Source: an uncultured Microscilla sp.
GTDB lineage: Bacteria; Bacteroidota; Bacteroidia; Cytophagales; Microscillaceae
DNA: 64,000 nt
Assembly: GCF_947493425.1 (NCBI RefSeq)
Contig: NZ_CANLRP010000008.1
Coordinates: 1-64,000, forward strand
Direction of reading: 5' to 3'
The notes under the pieces are model-generated. The model searched no databases, was not told the origin of the DNA, and saw only the letters and a program-made list of their open reading frames with translations. Position numbers and translations under genes: made by a program. The number at the start of each line of letters is the position of its first letter. The first letter of the stretch is position 1. Below, piece by piece: positions 43,085 to 50,636 of the stretch.

Positions 43085-45359
43085 AAATCTTCAAAAAAAT
43101 GAGGCAAAGGAAGTCCTCAACCAAGTAATCACAAACAACACTCCCCATCAGCAAAACAATGTGTCGGCAACTGGCAATGAAAACACCAGTTTTGGCGAAG
43201 TGGGCGGCGATGTAACCATTTATGCCGCTGGAATGCCTCAAGAAAAAGAAGTTTTTAAAGACCCTACCGAAAATTTCACCCTGCAAGAAAACGTGCAACC
43301 TTTGTATATGAACGAGGAGGCTTTGCAGCAAACCCTTGCCGAGATGTATCAAGAAAGAATTATTTTTTTGGGAGGCAAGTCGGGTAGCAATGTGGTGGCA
43401 ACATTGCACAACATTATAAAAAAATATGAGCCTGATGCTCCTCAAGAACATCGTTGGTTATCGTTTTGGGGTAAAAACAACGCCCAACGCAACATTTACC
43501 TCGATTCGGTGACAGAAGAAGCCTTTCCCCAAAATGCCTTGGTAGCCATTGACATTACCAAAAACAAAGCGTCGGATACCTTTCTCAAATCTATAGTAGA
43601 AATGCCCGAACAAGGCGCCATTGAGATAAAAAATACCTTGAGGGCAAAAAACTTGACCATTATCTGCTATTTCAACGACACACGACAAGTACAAACGCTT
43701 ACCAACCAAAAAAAGGGCAATTTTAGTTTTCATTTTTGGGATACTTCGCCCCCTATCAACACCATTCAAGAGTTTATATCAGCCTTTGACTACTCAAAGC
43801 TATACGACAAGAACCACTCTGTATTTAAATATATATTGTATGTAGCTACGTTTTTTCCTCGCACCAGCCCCAAAGAGTTTAAAAAAATAGTAGATGTGTT
43901 GTTGTCTGAAAAAAAGGACGAAATATTGGCAGATGCTACCCGCGAAATGAGCGACAAGGACGAAATACTCAAGCGCACGGAAGCCCTCAGGACCCGAAGC
44001 CTGCTTTATTTGTGGGAGCAACAAACCGACGATTTTTTCGAAGCGTGTGGGCTTGCCATAGAGCAAGAGAACGATTTGCAAAAGGTAGATTTTGTCGATG
44101 CTAGAGATAGGGAGGCTTACAAACATTATTTCAAAAGTAAAATGCCTTTTTTCTTGCTCGAACAGTTCGACAATTTGGTAAATTCTGGGTTGCCTTTTGC
44201 CCCCGATACCTCCGACCAAACCATTGAGTATTTTATCCAGATTTCTTGCGAACTTGCCAAAAACGATCCCCATTTTTACGGCACCAAACTACTGCACAAA
44301 GTATCAGGTCTTTTCAAGTCTTTTGCTACCAATGAAGACTCCCCAACCGACATAGTCTCTACCCTTCGCCTGTTTTTGGTGGAGCTTACTTATGCCATGC
44401 TCAAGCTAGACAATATGCTGTTGACCGAACGCATAGAGTTTTTCTTGTTCGAACACCTCGACTACCGCTATGAGATCAATAAAACCCCACGCAACTTGTT
44501 GGCAGACATTACTTTTGAGCTGAAGGCAATGGAAGGCTTTGACAAGTACCGTTGGATTGAACTGATGATGGGATTGGGCAAAAAAGAGACAAAAAACATA
44601 GCATATTATCTCTTGTTGAGGTTGGCAGACAGTTACCAAGAAAATCCCCAAGACTTGTACGACTTTCTTGAGGAAGGCATAGGCGAGTGGTTGCCCAAAA
44701 GCGAAAAAACAACCCCATGGGAACAAAAAGAGGCACAAACCAGCATCGAGAGCTATTCTCTTTCCTTCATTGTTGATTATTGGGGTTTTTATAAGCTCGA
44801 TGAGTTTAACCTGCTCGCCCACGTCAACCCTCACCTCTTGGCAAGTTGGCTGTTTAACTCCAGGTTAGAAATAGGCTACCACAACCGATCTAAATATTTG
44901 CCCCTGAGAGACATCAAACACGATGGCAGCAAGCAGGGAAATGTATTGAGTGTTGATCAAAAAAACATTTGTCGAGTGATTGACAAAGCCCGTGCTATTC
45001 TGACCGAAGTTTGGTTTAGAAAACTCACCTCGCTAGAAACACCACAAGAACCAGTAAAGGGTAACAAGCCCGCCAGCCAAAAGTATGTAGAGTTGTTTGT
45101 GCAATATGCCAATCGGGAGCAAAAACTTGCCCTTATCGAGGGGTGGGAAAAGCAAATACAAGACTATAGCGTCCAAATTAGAAACTTGGATAGGCACGAC
45201 AAGAAAAAACGAAAACAGCAAAGGCAAGAGATTCTGATAAAGCAAGAAAATTTGCGAGATTTAAAAGGGCAGTTTAGCAAGTTGGCGGGTGTAAACCTTA
45301 CCTCAAAAAAAGGTTGCTTCCCATTGGTTGGTTTATTCGCAAAACTCACTGGAATGTAA
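43071..45359 (+). CDS. large protein with degenerate P-loop domain (iSTAND-like), CHAT-module component
   Basis: 762 residues, no signal or TM helix. Residues 1-28 are helical; 29-53 are Gly/Asn-rich (NNVSATGNENTSFGEVGG). From about 80 a Rossmann-like NTPase fold seems to begin: RIIFLGGKSGSNVVATLHN stands where a Walker A loop would be, but the Lys-Ser/Thr pair is gone. ALVAIDITKN is a Walker-B-like strand without the second acid, and LTIICYFNDT resembles a sensor-1 strand. This fits an inactivated STAND/AAA-type domain. Residues 250-690 are alpha-helical without recognised motifs; 690-735 is a Lys-rich coiled coil. Its stop overlaps the EAD11 adaptor start (TAATG), so they are translationally coupled. 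Sensor, scaffold or protease substrate are all possible. Confidence 0.7.
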   Translation: MNLVKNLQKNEAKEVLNQVITNNTPHQQNNVSATGNENTSFGEVGGDVTIYAAGMPQEKEVFKDPTENFTLQENVQPLYMNEEALQQTLAEMYQERIIFLGGKSGSNVVATLHNIIKKYEPDAPQEHRWLSFWGKNNAQRNIYLDSVTEEAFPQNALVAIDITKNKASDTFLKSIVEMPEQGAIEIKNTLRAKNLTIICYFNDTRQVQTLTNQKKGNFSFHFWDTSPPINTIQEFISAFDYSKLYDKNHSVFKYILYVATFFPRTSPKEFKKIVDVLLSEKKDEILADATREMSDKDEILKRTEALRTRSLLYLWEQQTDDFFEACGLAIEQENDLQKVDFVDARDREAYKHYFKSKMPFFLLEQFDNLVNSGLPFAPDTSDQTIEYFIQISCELAKNDPHFYGTKLLHKVSGLFKSFATNEDSPTDIVSTLRLFLVELTYAMLKLDNMLLTERIEFFLFEHLDYRYEINKTPRNLLADITFELKAMEGFDKYRWIELMMGLGKKETKNIAYYLLLRLADSYQENPQDLYDFLEEGIGEWLPKSEKTTPWEQKEAQTSIESYSLSFIVDYWGFYKLDEFNLLAHVNPHLLASWLFNSRLEIGYHNRSKYLPLRDIKHDGSKQGNVLSVDQKNICRVIDKARAILTEVWFRKLTSLETPQEPVKGNKPASQKYVELFVQYANREQKLALIEGWEKQIQDYSVQIRNLDRHDKKKRKQQRQEILIKQENLRDLKGQFSKLAGVNLTSKKGCFPLVGLFAKLTGM

Positions 45360-45748
45360 TGATGAAGGACATGAAAGAACCACTCGAAAGAATCAAACGT
45401 TTGGTAGGGCAAGGGCGTTTAGATACCGCCATTGGTGCGTTAAAAGAGCTATTGTTGGCGCACGATATGCTCAACGAAGCCATCCTACAATCGGGCAGGC
45501 TTACCTTGTTACAAAAGCAACTAAGGGAGGGAACTATAGATTGGAACGATGCCAGTATTACCCATGTAAACATCATGGAGGCTATTTTGGGTTTGGTAGA
45601 TATAATGGAAGAAGAAGACTTGAAATTGCCCGAAAAGGCTAAAAATAAAAACCACGAGGCAGCCAAAACCGAAAACAATATACAAGTAACTGGAGACAGC
45701 AACATGGTTTTTGGGAGCGTGAAAGGAAACGTGAATAATCATAAATAA
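45359..45748 (+). CDS. small EAD11-type adaptor with Gly/Asn-rich tail
   Basis: 129 residues from the Met overlapping the upstream stop. An in-frame extension upstream lies within the preceding gene and is disregarded. Residues 7-87 match effector-associated domain 11: a first helix IKRLVGQGRLDTAIGALKEL, then LNEAILQSGRLTLLQKQL, a REGTIDWND turn and a last helix. They align along their length with the C-terminus of the CHAT protease encoded next. EADs make homotypic contacts, like eukaryotic death domains. After a charged linker the protein ends NNIQVTGDSNMVFGSVKG plus NVNNHK, the same pattern as residues 29-46 of the large upstream protein. The architecture suits an adaptor that joins the two partners. 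Confidence 0.8.
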   Translation: MMKDMKEPLERIKRLVGQGRLDTAIGALKELLLAHDMLNEAILQSGRLTLLQKQLREGTIDWNDASITHVNIMEAILGLVDIMEEEDLKLPEKAKNKNHEAAKTENNIQVTGDSNMVFGSVKGNVNNHK

Positions 45749-45767
45749 CCCTTCTAGAGAACAATTT

Positions 45768-45797
45768 AAAACTTGCGTGATCATTTACGCAAGTTTT
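45768..45797 (+). terminator. hairpin between EAD11 adaptor and CHAT gene
   Basis: AAAACTTGCGT-GATCATTT-ACGCAAGTTTT: an 11-bp perfect stem, then AATAAG. It sits 20 bp after the adaptor stop and 25 bp before the CHAT start. The T run is only the 3' arm, so partial termination (attenuation) is more likely than a full stop. Confidence 0.6.
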
Positions 45798-45822
45798 AAT
45801 AAGCCCTTAAACCAACACCCAA

Positions 45823-46800
45823 ATGAACAAAAACACCGTTATTTTTTCCGCTTTTGCCGATCCACACGAAAACCTGCCAAGCCTCAACAAAGAAAAAAAC
45901 GCCATGCAAGACGAGTTAGCCTCCTTGGAGACTCAAGGAGTACTCAGGCACTTTAGTCGGTCAGGGCTAGACTTACCTGCTTATTTTGAATACCTGCAAA
46001 ACTTGAAAAACCAAGTAACTATCTTTCACTTTGGAGGGCACGCCAACTGGCAAGGGTTGAGGTTGCAAGACAAAGCGGCTTTTTTTTACCCCTTGGCAAA
46101 CGAGTTAAGCCAAAAAAATCCAACGTCGCTCAAGTTAATCTTTTTGAATGGTTGTTCTACCTATGCCCATGTAAACGCATTGTTTGATTTGGGGCTAAAG
46201 GTGGTGATTGCGGCAAAGGTGAATATAAGTGATGCAAAAGCGGCAAAATTTGCCCAATACTTTTATAAAAACCTAGCGAAGGGAGCTTCCATACAGGAAG
46301 CCTTTGCCAGTGCTCAAAACTTTATTGAAGCGGCTGAAGAGGTAAGCAAAAAAACACGATTGGCAGAAGCCCCCAAGCGATGGAGCAAGGTTGAGGACTC
46401 ACCTCACGCAAAGCTCGAAGACGAAGGGTTTGATTGGGGGCTCTATTTTCTTGACGAACAAGCGCTAAATTTTAGGTTGGTTCAAGCACCCAACCACCAA
46501 GCAAATGGACAACCATCTGTCGAGCAACAAGCATTTTTGGCAGAAGAAATCAAGATAAAAAAGTGCCTCGACAAAGCTAAGTTGGAGAAAGCCCTGACGA
46601 TGACTCAAGAGTTGTTGGTAAAACATAACTTGTATGATCAAGCCTACGAGCAACAAGTGATTATCACTTCTGGAAGTTATCACAGCCTAAAGCTCAATCA
46701 TCATAAAGGCTTAGTCAATGAAAATGACTATAAACAGCAAGTGATTGACATCGCAAAAGTCATCAGCAAAATATTGGAGGAGGCAAAAGAAGAGCTTTAG
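45823..46800 (+). CDS. CHAT-domain protease with C-terminal EAD11
   Basis: 325 residues, cytoplasmic. The N-terminal 230 residues form a caspase-like CHAT (caspase HetF-associated with TPRs) domain. The catalytic dyad is visible: H73 in FHFGGHANW and C111 in IFLNGCSTYAH. VVIAAKVNISDAKAAKFAQ and FYKNLAKGASIQEAF follow as in the family. No TPRs are present; instead residues about 238-322 form an EAD11 domain (IKKCLDKAKLEKALTMTQEL...NENDYKQQVIDIAKVI) homologous to the adaptor upstream. The expected action is peptide-bond cleavage of a host or partner protein once EAD contacts assemble the complex, as in other bacterial caspase-like conflict systems. The trigger and substrate are unknown. Confidence 0.9.
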   Translation: MNKNTVIFSAFADPHENLPSLNKEKNAMQDELASLETQGVLRHFSRSGLDLPAYFEYLQNLKNQVTIFHFGGHANWQGLRLQDKAAFFYPLANELSQKNPTSLKLIFLNGCSTYAHVNALFDLGLKVVIAAKVNISDAKAAKFAQYFYKNLAKGASIQEAFASAQNFIEAAEEVSKKTRLAEAPKRWSKVEDSPHAKLEDEGFDWGLYFLDEQALNFRLVQAPNHQANGQPSVEQQAFLAEEIKIKKCLDKAKLEKALTMTQELLVKHNLYDQAYEQQVIITSGSYHSLKLNHHKGLVNENDYKQQVIDIAKVISKILEEAKEEL

Positions 46801-47059
46801 AATTACGAACCTTATTTAATTACGAATGGCGCGAGGCATAGCTGTTTGTTGCTTTTGTTCAATTGCTGCGCTGCGCTTAAAAACTAAAGCGCGTGTGTCT
46901 TCGAGAATCGAGTTTCTAAATCCTCCGAGAACAAGCACGCCTGCTCTCCGAGTACAAGCTCGGAGCTGTAAGCAGAACTATATTCGTGTTTTTTCGAGTT
47001 AAAGCTTTGGCTTTAGGGTTGCATTTTCAGAATTTTGACTAAAAATCAAGTTTTGGAAA
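46801..47059. other. intergenic region right of the CHAT module
   Basis: It includes a double CCGAG palindrome (46922-46966: CTCCGAGAACAAGCACG...CTCCGAGTACAAGCTCGGAG, parts). No gene and no clear terminator for the CHAT gene. Confidence 0.5.
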
Positions 47060-47248
47060 TCAATACTCTGCAGTGATTTTAGTCAAAGTTGATTACTAAC
47101 GATCAGGTGCTTATGAATTTAAAAACTCTTTAAATGCGTGTGTAGGTGTAAAACTGAAACCCACTTAAAAATAAGACGAGTATACAGGTTTATCATAAAC
47201 TACAGGTTTTCAAGTGTTCACAAGGTAAACATTTACTCGAATCAGCTT
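47060..47248 (+). repeat. interspersed repeat family R1, copy D (diverged short form)
   Basis: It begins CAATACTCTGCAGTGATTTT and ends TAAACATTTACTCGAATCAG. It is clearly more diverged in the middle than copies A-C and lacks the nested segment and the right-most CTATGGACT tail. Confidence 0.75.
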
Positions 47249-47311
47249 CTAACTACGCTTTTTATAAGTTGCTAAAAATCAACGTGATAGAAAAAGTGTA
47301 GTTACATGTCA

Positions 47312-47372
47312 AACAGGGTGTACCTAGAACCTTGCACCTAGTCCCTAGAACCTTGTCGGGGCTATGGACTAT
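47312..47372. repeat. inverted repeat R7, left copy
   Basis: ACAGGGTGTACCTAGAACCT...CCCTAGAACCTTGTCGG...GCTATGGACT. The reverse complement recurs at 49908-49967, so the pair brackets mpl and the exonuclease gene. Confidence 0.7.
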
Positions 47373-47516
47373 TGTTATAAGAAAGCCCTACTTATTTTTA
47401 GGGGTTTCGAGTGCCCTTCGGAACAGTTAAAACAATGAGGGTATCACAAACTCCCGCATTGTCACCCGCCTCATTTATTTTAAAACCACTCGTCTATCGT
47501 GCAAACAAAAAATTCT

Positions 47517-47524
47517 TATATTTG
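47517..47524 (+). promoter_or_regulatory. candidate -7 box of mpl
   Basis: TATATTTG fits TAnnTTTG, 19 bp before the start codon; no TTTG at the -33 position. If used, the 5' leader is very short. Confidence 0.35.
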
Positions 47525-47543
47525 AATTTCATTCTTATGGCAC

Positions 47544-48929
47544 ATGAGCAAAACAGTAAATAAGATACATTTTATTGCCATTGGTGGCAGCGTCATGCAT
47601 AACCTAGCAATTGCGTTGCACCAAAGGGGACACCAGGTAAGTGGTTCGGATGACTATATTTTTGACCCTTCGAAGGGTAAACTTGCCCAACACGGCTTGT
47701 TGCCTGAAGAGTTTGGTTGGTTTCCGGAAAAAATCACCGATCAAACCGATTTTGTGGTGTTGGGCATGCATGCTCGCCCTGATAACCCTGAACTAAAAAA
47801 AGCCCAAGACATGGGTGTCAAAATATATTCTTACCCTGAGTACATCTACCAGAGTTTTGCTGACAAGCAAAGGGTGGTAGTGGGTGGCAGCCACGGCAAA
47901 ACCACCATTACGGCCATGCTCTTGCATGTGTTTAAGTACCACGGTTTGCCTTGCGACTATATAGTGGGGGCACAATTGGCGGGCTATGACTCTACGGTAA
48001 AGATAACGGCTGATGCTCCTGTGGCCATTATAGAGGGTGACGAGTACTTATCATCGCCCATAGATCGTACTTCTAAGTTTTTGCATTATCGCCCGCATGT
48101 GGGTTGTATCACGGGTATTGCCTGGGACCATATCAATATTTTTAAGACTTTTGAAGCCTACACTCAGGTGTTTGCTCAGTTTGCCGATACTTTTGTAGAG
48201 GGAGGCAAACTGTTTTTTAATGCACAAGATCCAGAATTAGCTACTATTTGCAGCAAGCAAAGGCAAGGGCTCACCCAAACGCCTTACCAAGAACATCCCC
48301 ATAAAATAGTAGATAACCAAACCGTATTGCTGACCGAACAACACGGGGAGGTAAAGGTAAAGCTGTTTGGCAATCATAACATGCAAAATTTGGCAGTAGC
48401 CAAGGCAATGTGCCTGCAGTTAAACCTGAGTGAAGCTCAATTTTATGAGGCGATTCCGTCCTTTATGGGGGCTTCGCGCCGAATGGAAAAGATTGCGGAA
48501 AGCAATGGCAAGGCGGTTTTCAAAGATTTTGCTCACGCGCCTTCTAAGGTAACGGCCACTACTCAGGCGTTGAAAAAGCAATACGCCAACCGGAACCTGG
48601 TGGCTTGCCTGGAGCTACATACTTTTAGTAGTTTGAATAAAGATTTTTTAGGACAATATCACCATGCTTTACAAGCGGCTGATACGGCAGTGGTGTTTTT
48701 TAATCCTGAGGCAATTGCGCTTAAGAAACTAGAGACTATTAATGCCGATGACATCAAGGCAGCCTTTGGACAAAGTAACTTGACGGTGTTTGATCAGTCA
48801 GCTCAATTGGTTGACTTTCTGCACGCTCAGTCTTGGGGTGCTACCAACTTGCTCATGATGAGTTCGGGCAATTTTGATAATTTAGACCTTAAGCTGCTGG
48901 CAGAGGAGATTGTGATAGCGGGGAAGTAA
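47544..48929 (+). CDS. mpl: Mpl-type murein tripeptide ligase (Mur ligase family)
   Basis: 461-residue Mur ligase. N-terminal UDP-binding domain: IHFIAIGGSVMHNLAIAL and GMHARPDNPELKKAQ. Central ATPase: GGSHGKTTITAMLLH (P-loop about 113-120) and IIEGDEYLSS, with the Mpl-like HINIFKTFEAY. C-terminal ligand domain: GASRRMEKIAE and FAHAPSKVTATTQAL. H-A-P-S-K instead of the MurC H-H-P-x-E block, and the MHNLAIAL start, favour Mpl, which reattaches recycled tripeptide to UDP-MurNAc, over MurC. That fits a wall-recycling role in step with the amidase at 1456. It starts after R1/R7 repeats and is followed by an exonuclease gene. Confidence 0.9.
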   Translation: MSKTVNKIHFIAIGGSVMHNLAIALHQRGHQVSGSDDYIFDPSKGKLAQHGLLPEEFGWFPEKITDQTDFVVLGMHARPDNPELKKAQDMGVKIYSYPEYIYQSFADKQRVVVGGSHGKTTITAMLLHVFKYHGLPCDYIVGAQLAGYDSTVKITADAPVAIIEGDEYLSSPIDRTSKFLHYRPHVGCITGIAWDHINIFKTFEAYTQVFAQFADTFVEGGKLFFNAQDPELATICSKQRQGLTQTPYQEHPHKIVDNQTVLLTEQHGEVKVKLFGNHNMQNLAVAKAMCLQLNLSEAQFYEAIPSFMGASRRMEKIAESNGKAVFKDFAHAPSKVTATTQALKKQYANRNLVACLELHTFSSLNKDFLGQYHHALQAADTAVVFFNPEAIALKKLETINADDIKAAFGQSNLTVFDQSAQLVDFLHAQSWGATNLLMMSSGNFDNLDLKLLAEEIVIAGK

Positions 48930-49074
48930 TTAAATGATGGCTTTATGGTTCAATGGTTTTATGGTTTCGCGATGCGCTGCCCAAAGGCTAACAGCTAACA
49001 GCCAACAGCTAGAATAAAAAGGAATTAAATAAAAATCAACCTGAAGCAAACAAATCAGGTGAAGCTATAAATTT

Positions 49075-49887
49075 ATGCAACATACACTCAACCTGAAAAA
49101 CCCTTTGGTTTTTTTCGACTTAGAAACAACTGGTACCAATATCGCCAAAGACCGTATAGTAGAGTGGGCTTTTATAAAAGCGCTGCCTAATGGTGAAATT
49201 GAAAAAGATGTAAAGAAGATTAACCCTGAAATGCCTATTCCGATTGAATCTAGTTTGGTACATGGCATTTATGACGAACACGTAAAGGATGCACCTACTT
49301 TTAAGAGCATTGCCAAAAATTTGGTGAAGTTTTTAGAAGGTTGCGACTTAGCCGGCTACAACATTGTACGCTTTGATGTGCCTGTATTGGTAGAGGAATT
49401 TTTGCGGGTAGGGGTTGACTTTTCGGTGAATAACCGCAAGTTGGTAGATGCCCAAAAGATTTTCTTTATGATGGAGCCTCGCACGCTTACGGCGGCTTAT
49501 AAGTTTTATTGCAACAAGAGCCTAGAGGATGCACACACTGCCGAGGCTGATACAATGGCTACGCTTGAGGTACTCAACGCCCAAATTCACCACTATGAAG
49601 GGGTAGAGATCAAAGACAAGGAAGGTAAATCTTTTGTGCCTGTACACAATGATGTAAACAAACTGCACGAGTTGGTTAACGACAAGATTGTTGACTTTGC
49701 CGGACGCATGGTGTTTAACGACAAGGGACAAGAGGTATTTAACTTTGGTAAGTTTAGAGGCAAGCCTGTAGAGTGGGTGCTGGAGCGTGAGCATGGTTAT
49801 TATGACTGGATGATGAAGGGTGATTTTGCTTTGGATACCAAGCGTAAGTTGACTGAAATTAAGTTACGAAAGTTTAATAAGAAGTAG
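49075..49887 (+). CDS. DEDDh 3'-5' exonuclease (DnaQ-like)
   Basis: 270 residues. Exonuclease motif I is FFDLETTGTN (D15, E17), motif II GYNIVRFDVP and motif III the DAHTAEADTMA block with the conserved His. The C-terminal 70 residues (VFNFGKFRGKPVEWVLER, GYYDWMMKGDFALDTKRKL) are the small zinc-free domain often attached to Bacteroidota DnaQ homologues and exonuclease X-like proteins (quality of fit: G-K-x-R-G...Y-x-x-W-M). It is separate from the exonuclease domain built into DnaE, so it probably acts in repair or as a backup proofreader. The gene has little space after mpl and may share its transcript. Confidence 0.92.
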   Translation: MQHTLNLKNPLVFFDLETTGTNIAKDRIVEWAFIKALPNGEIEKDVKKINPEMPIPIESSLVHGIYDEHVKDAPTFKSIAKNLVKFLEGCDLAGYNIVRFDVPVLVEEFLRVGVDFSVNNRKLVDAQKIFFMMEPRTLTAAYKFYCNKSLEDAHTAEADTMATLEVLNAQIHHYEGVEIKDKEGKSFVPVHNDVNKLHELVNDKIVDFAGRMVFNDKGQEVFNFGKFRGKPVEWVLEREHGYYDWMMKGDFALDTKRKLTEIKLRKFNKK

Positions 49888-49907
49888 GTTAATTAGTTCA
49901 TAGTTGG

Positions 49908-49967
49908 GAGTCCATAGCCTCTACAAGGTTCTAGGGACTAGGCGCTAGGTTCTGGGTACACCCTGTT
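49908..49967. repeat. inverted repeat R7, right copy
   Basis: GGGAGTCCATAGCCTCTACA...CTAGGTTCTGGGTACACCCTG, the reverse complement of 47312-47372 with a handful of changes. Confidence 0.7.
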
Positions 49968-50319
49968 CCATCGGCAACTAACAAATTCATAGTATGCTTA
50001 TTTTCAGTGGCTTATGAATTTGTTAGTTAAAAATTAGGGTTGTACGAAGTTTTAAAAATCTTTGATATACAGGGATTTACATATAAATCAAGGTGTTAAT
50101 TGTAGGGGCAATCCCTTGCTGTAATGCAATGGAAGTTCGCGGTTTATCGGAATGGTCGCCCTAGCAAAGAACAAAAATGAGCGTATACGCCACCTTTTAA
50201 AAGTGAAAACAACCTTTTTTTTGTCCGCTTTAACCTTGCAAAATACTTATTATCAATTGATTACAAGACTTCGTACACTCCTAGTTAAAAATTGGGAGTC
50301 GGCAGAGTTTACAGCTTCA

Positions 50320-50416
50320 AGTCCTTAGATACCGATGAATATCGGTGCTTTTAGTCTAAGGGCTAAACACCAATAACGAAACCAGGTAGGTGCTACCGAC
50401 TCCTAACTAACAACTA
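50320..50416 (+). repeat. R2 palindrome plus direct repeat, unit 1
   Basis: AGTCCTTAGATACCGATGAA then TATCGGTGC, followed by GTCTAAGGGCTAAACACC and AGGTGCTACCGACTCC. The same composite, without the first ten bases, recurs at 50531-50618 (unit 2). Confidence 0.75.
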
Positions 50417-50468
50417 TAGGGCTTTCTTATAATAAAGTGAGAAACCTCTCGGAAGCTTGCAAAGCACA

Positions 50469-50530
50469 AGGTTTCAGTCGGGCGTGGAGACACTGCCCTC
50501 TGAGGACAAGCTCGGAGCAGGCGAGGCGGA
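50469..50530 (-). repeat. GC-rich hairpin repeat R5, copy 2
   Basis: Reverse complement of 54331-54390 (GGTTTCAGTCGGGC...GACACTGCCCTCTGAGGAC...GCTCGGAGCAGGCGAGGCG), with two or three differences. The pair brackets maf and three of the tandem membrane-protein genes. Confidence 0.7.
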
Positions 50531-50618
50531 GATACTGATGAATATCGGTGCTTTTGGTCTAAGGGCTAAACACCAATAACGAAACCATGTAGGTGCTACC
50601 GACTCCGGACTAACAACT
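50531..50618 (+). repeat. direct repeat, unit 2
   Basis: GATACTGATGAATATCGGTG then CTTTTGGTCTAAGGGCTAAA; matches 50327-50416 in nearly every position and stops 19 bp before maf. Confidence 0.75.
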
Positions 50619-50636
50619 ATCGACTAACTCACAAAT

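Larger units (their letters stand above)
49888..50636. other. 750-bp repeat-filled intergenic region
   Basis: It contains the R7 right copy (49908-49967), an R2 palindrome (50320-50348), a direct repeat of about 85 bp in two copies (50326-50410 and 50531-50612) and an R5 GC-rich unit (50469-50530) between them. The stretch 49980-50280 shows nothing recognisable. No gene. Confidence 0.65.

Noticed and set aside
45314-45358. 15-residue extension of the EAD11 adaptor
   Set aside because: It lies within the upstream coding region and precedes the TAATG overlap that marks the coupled start.
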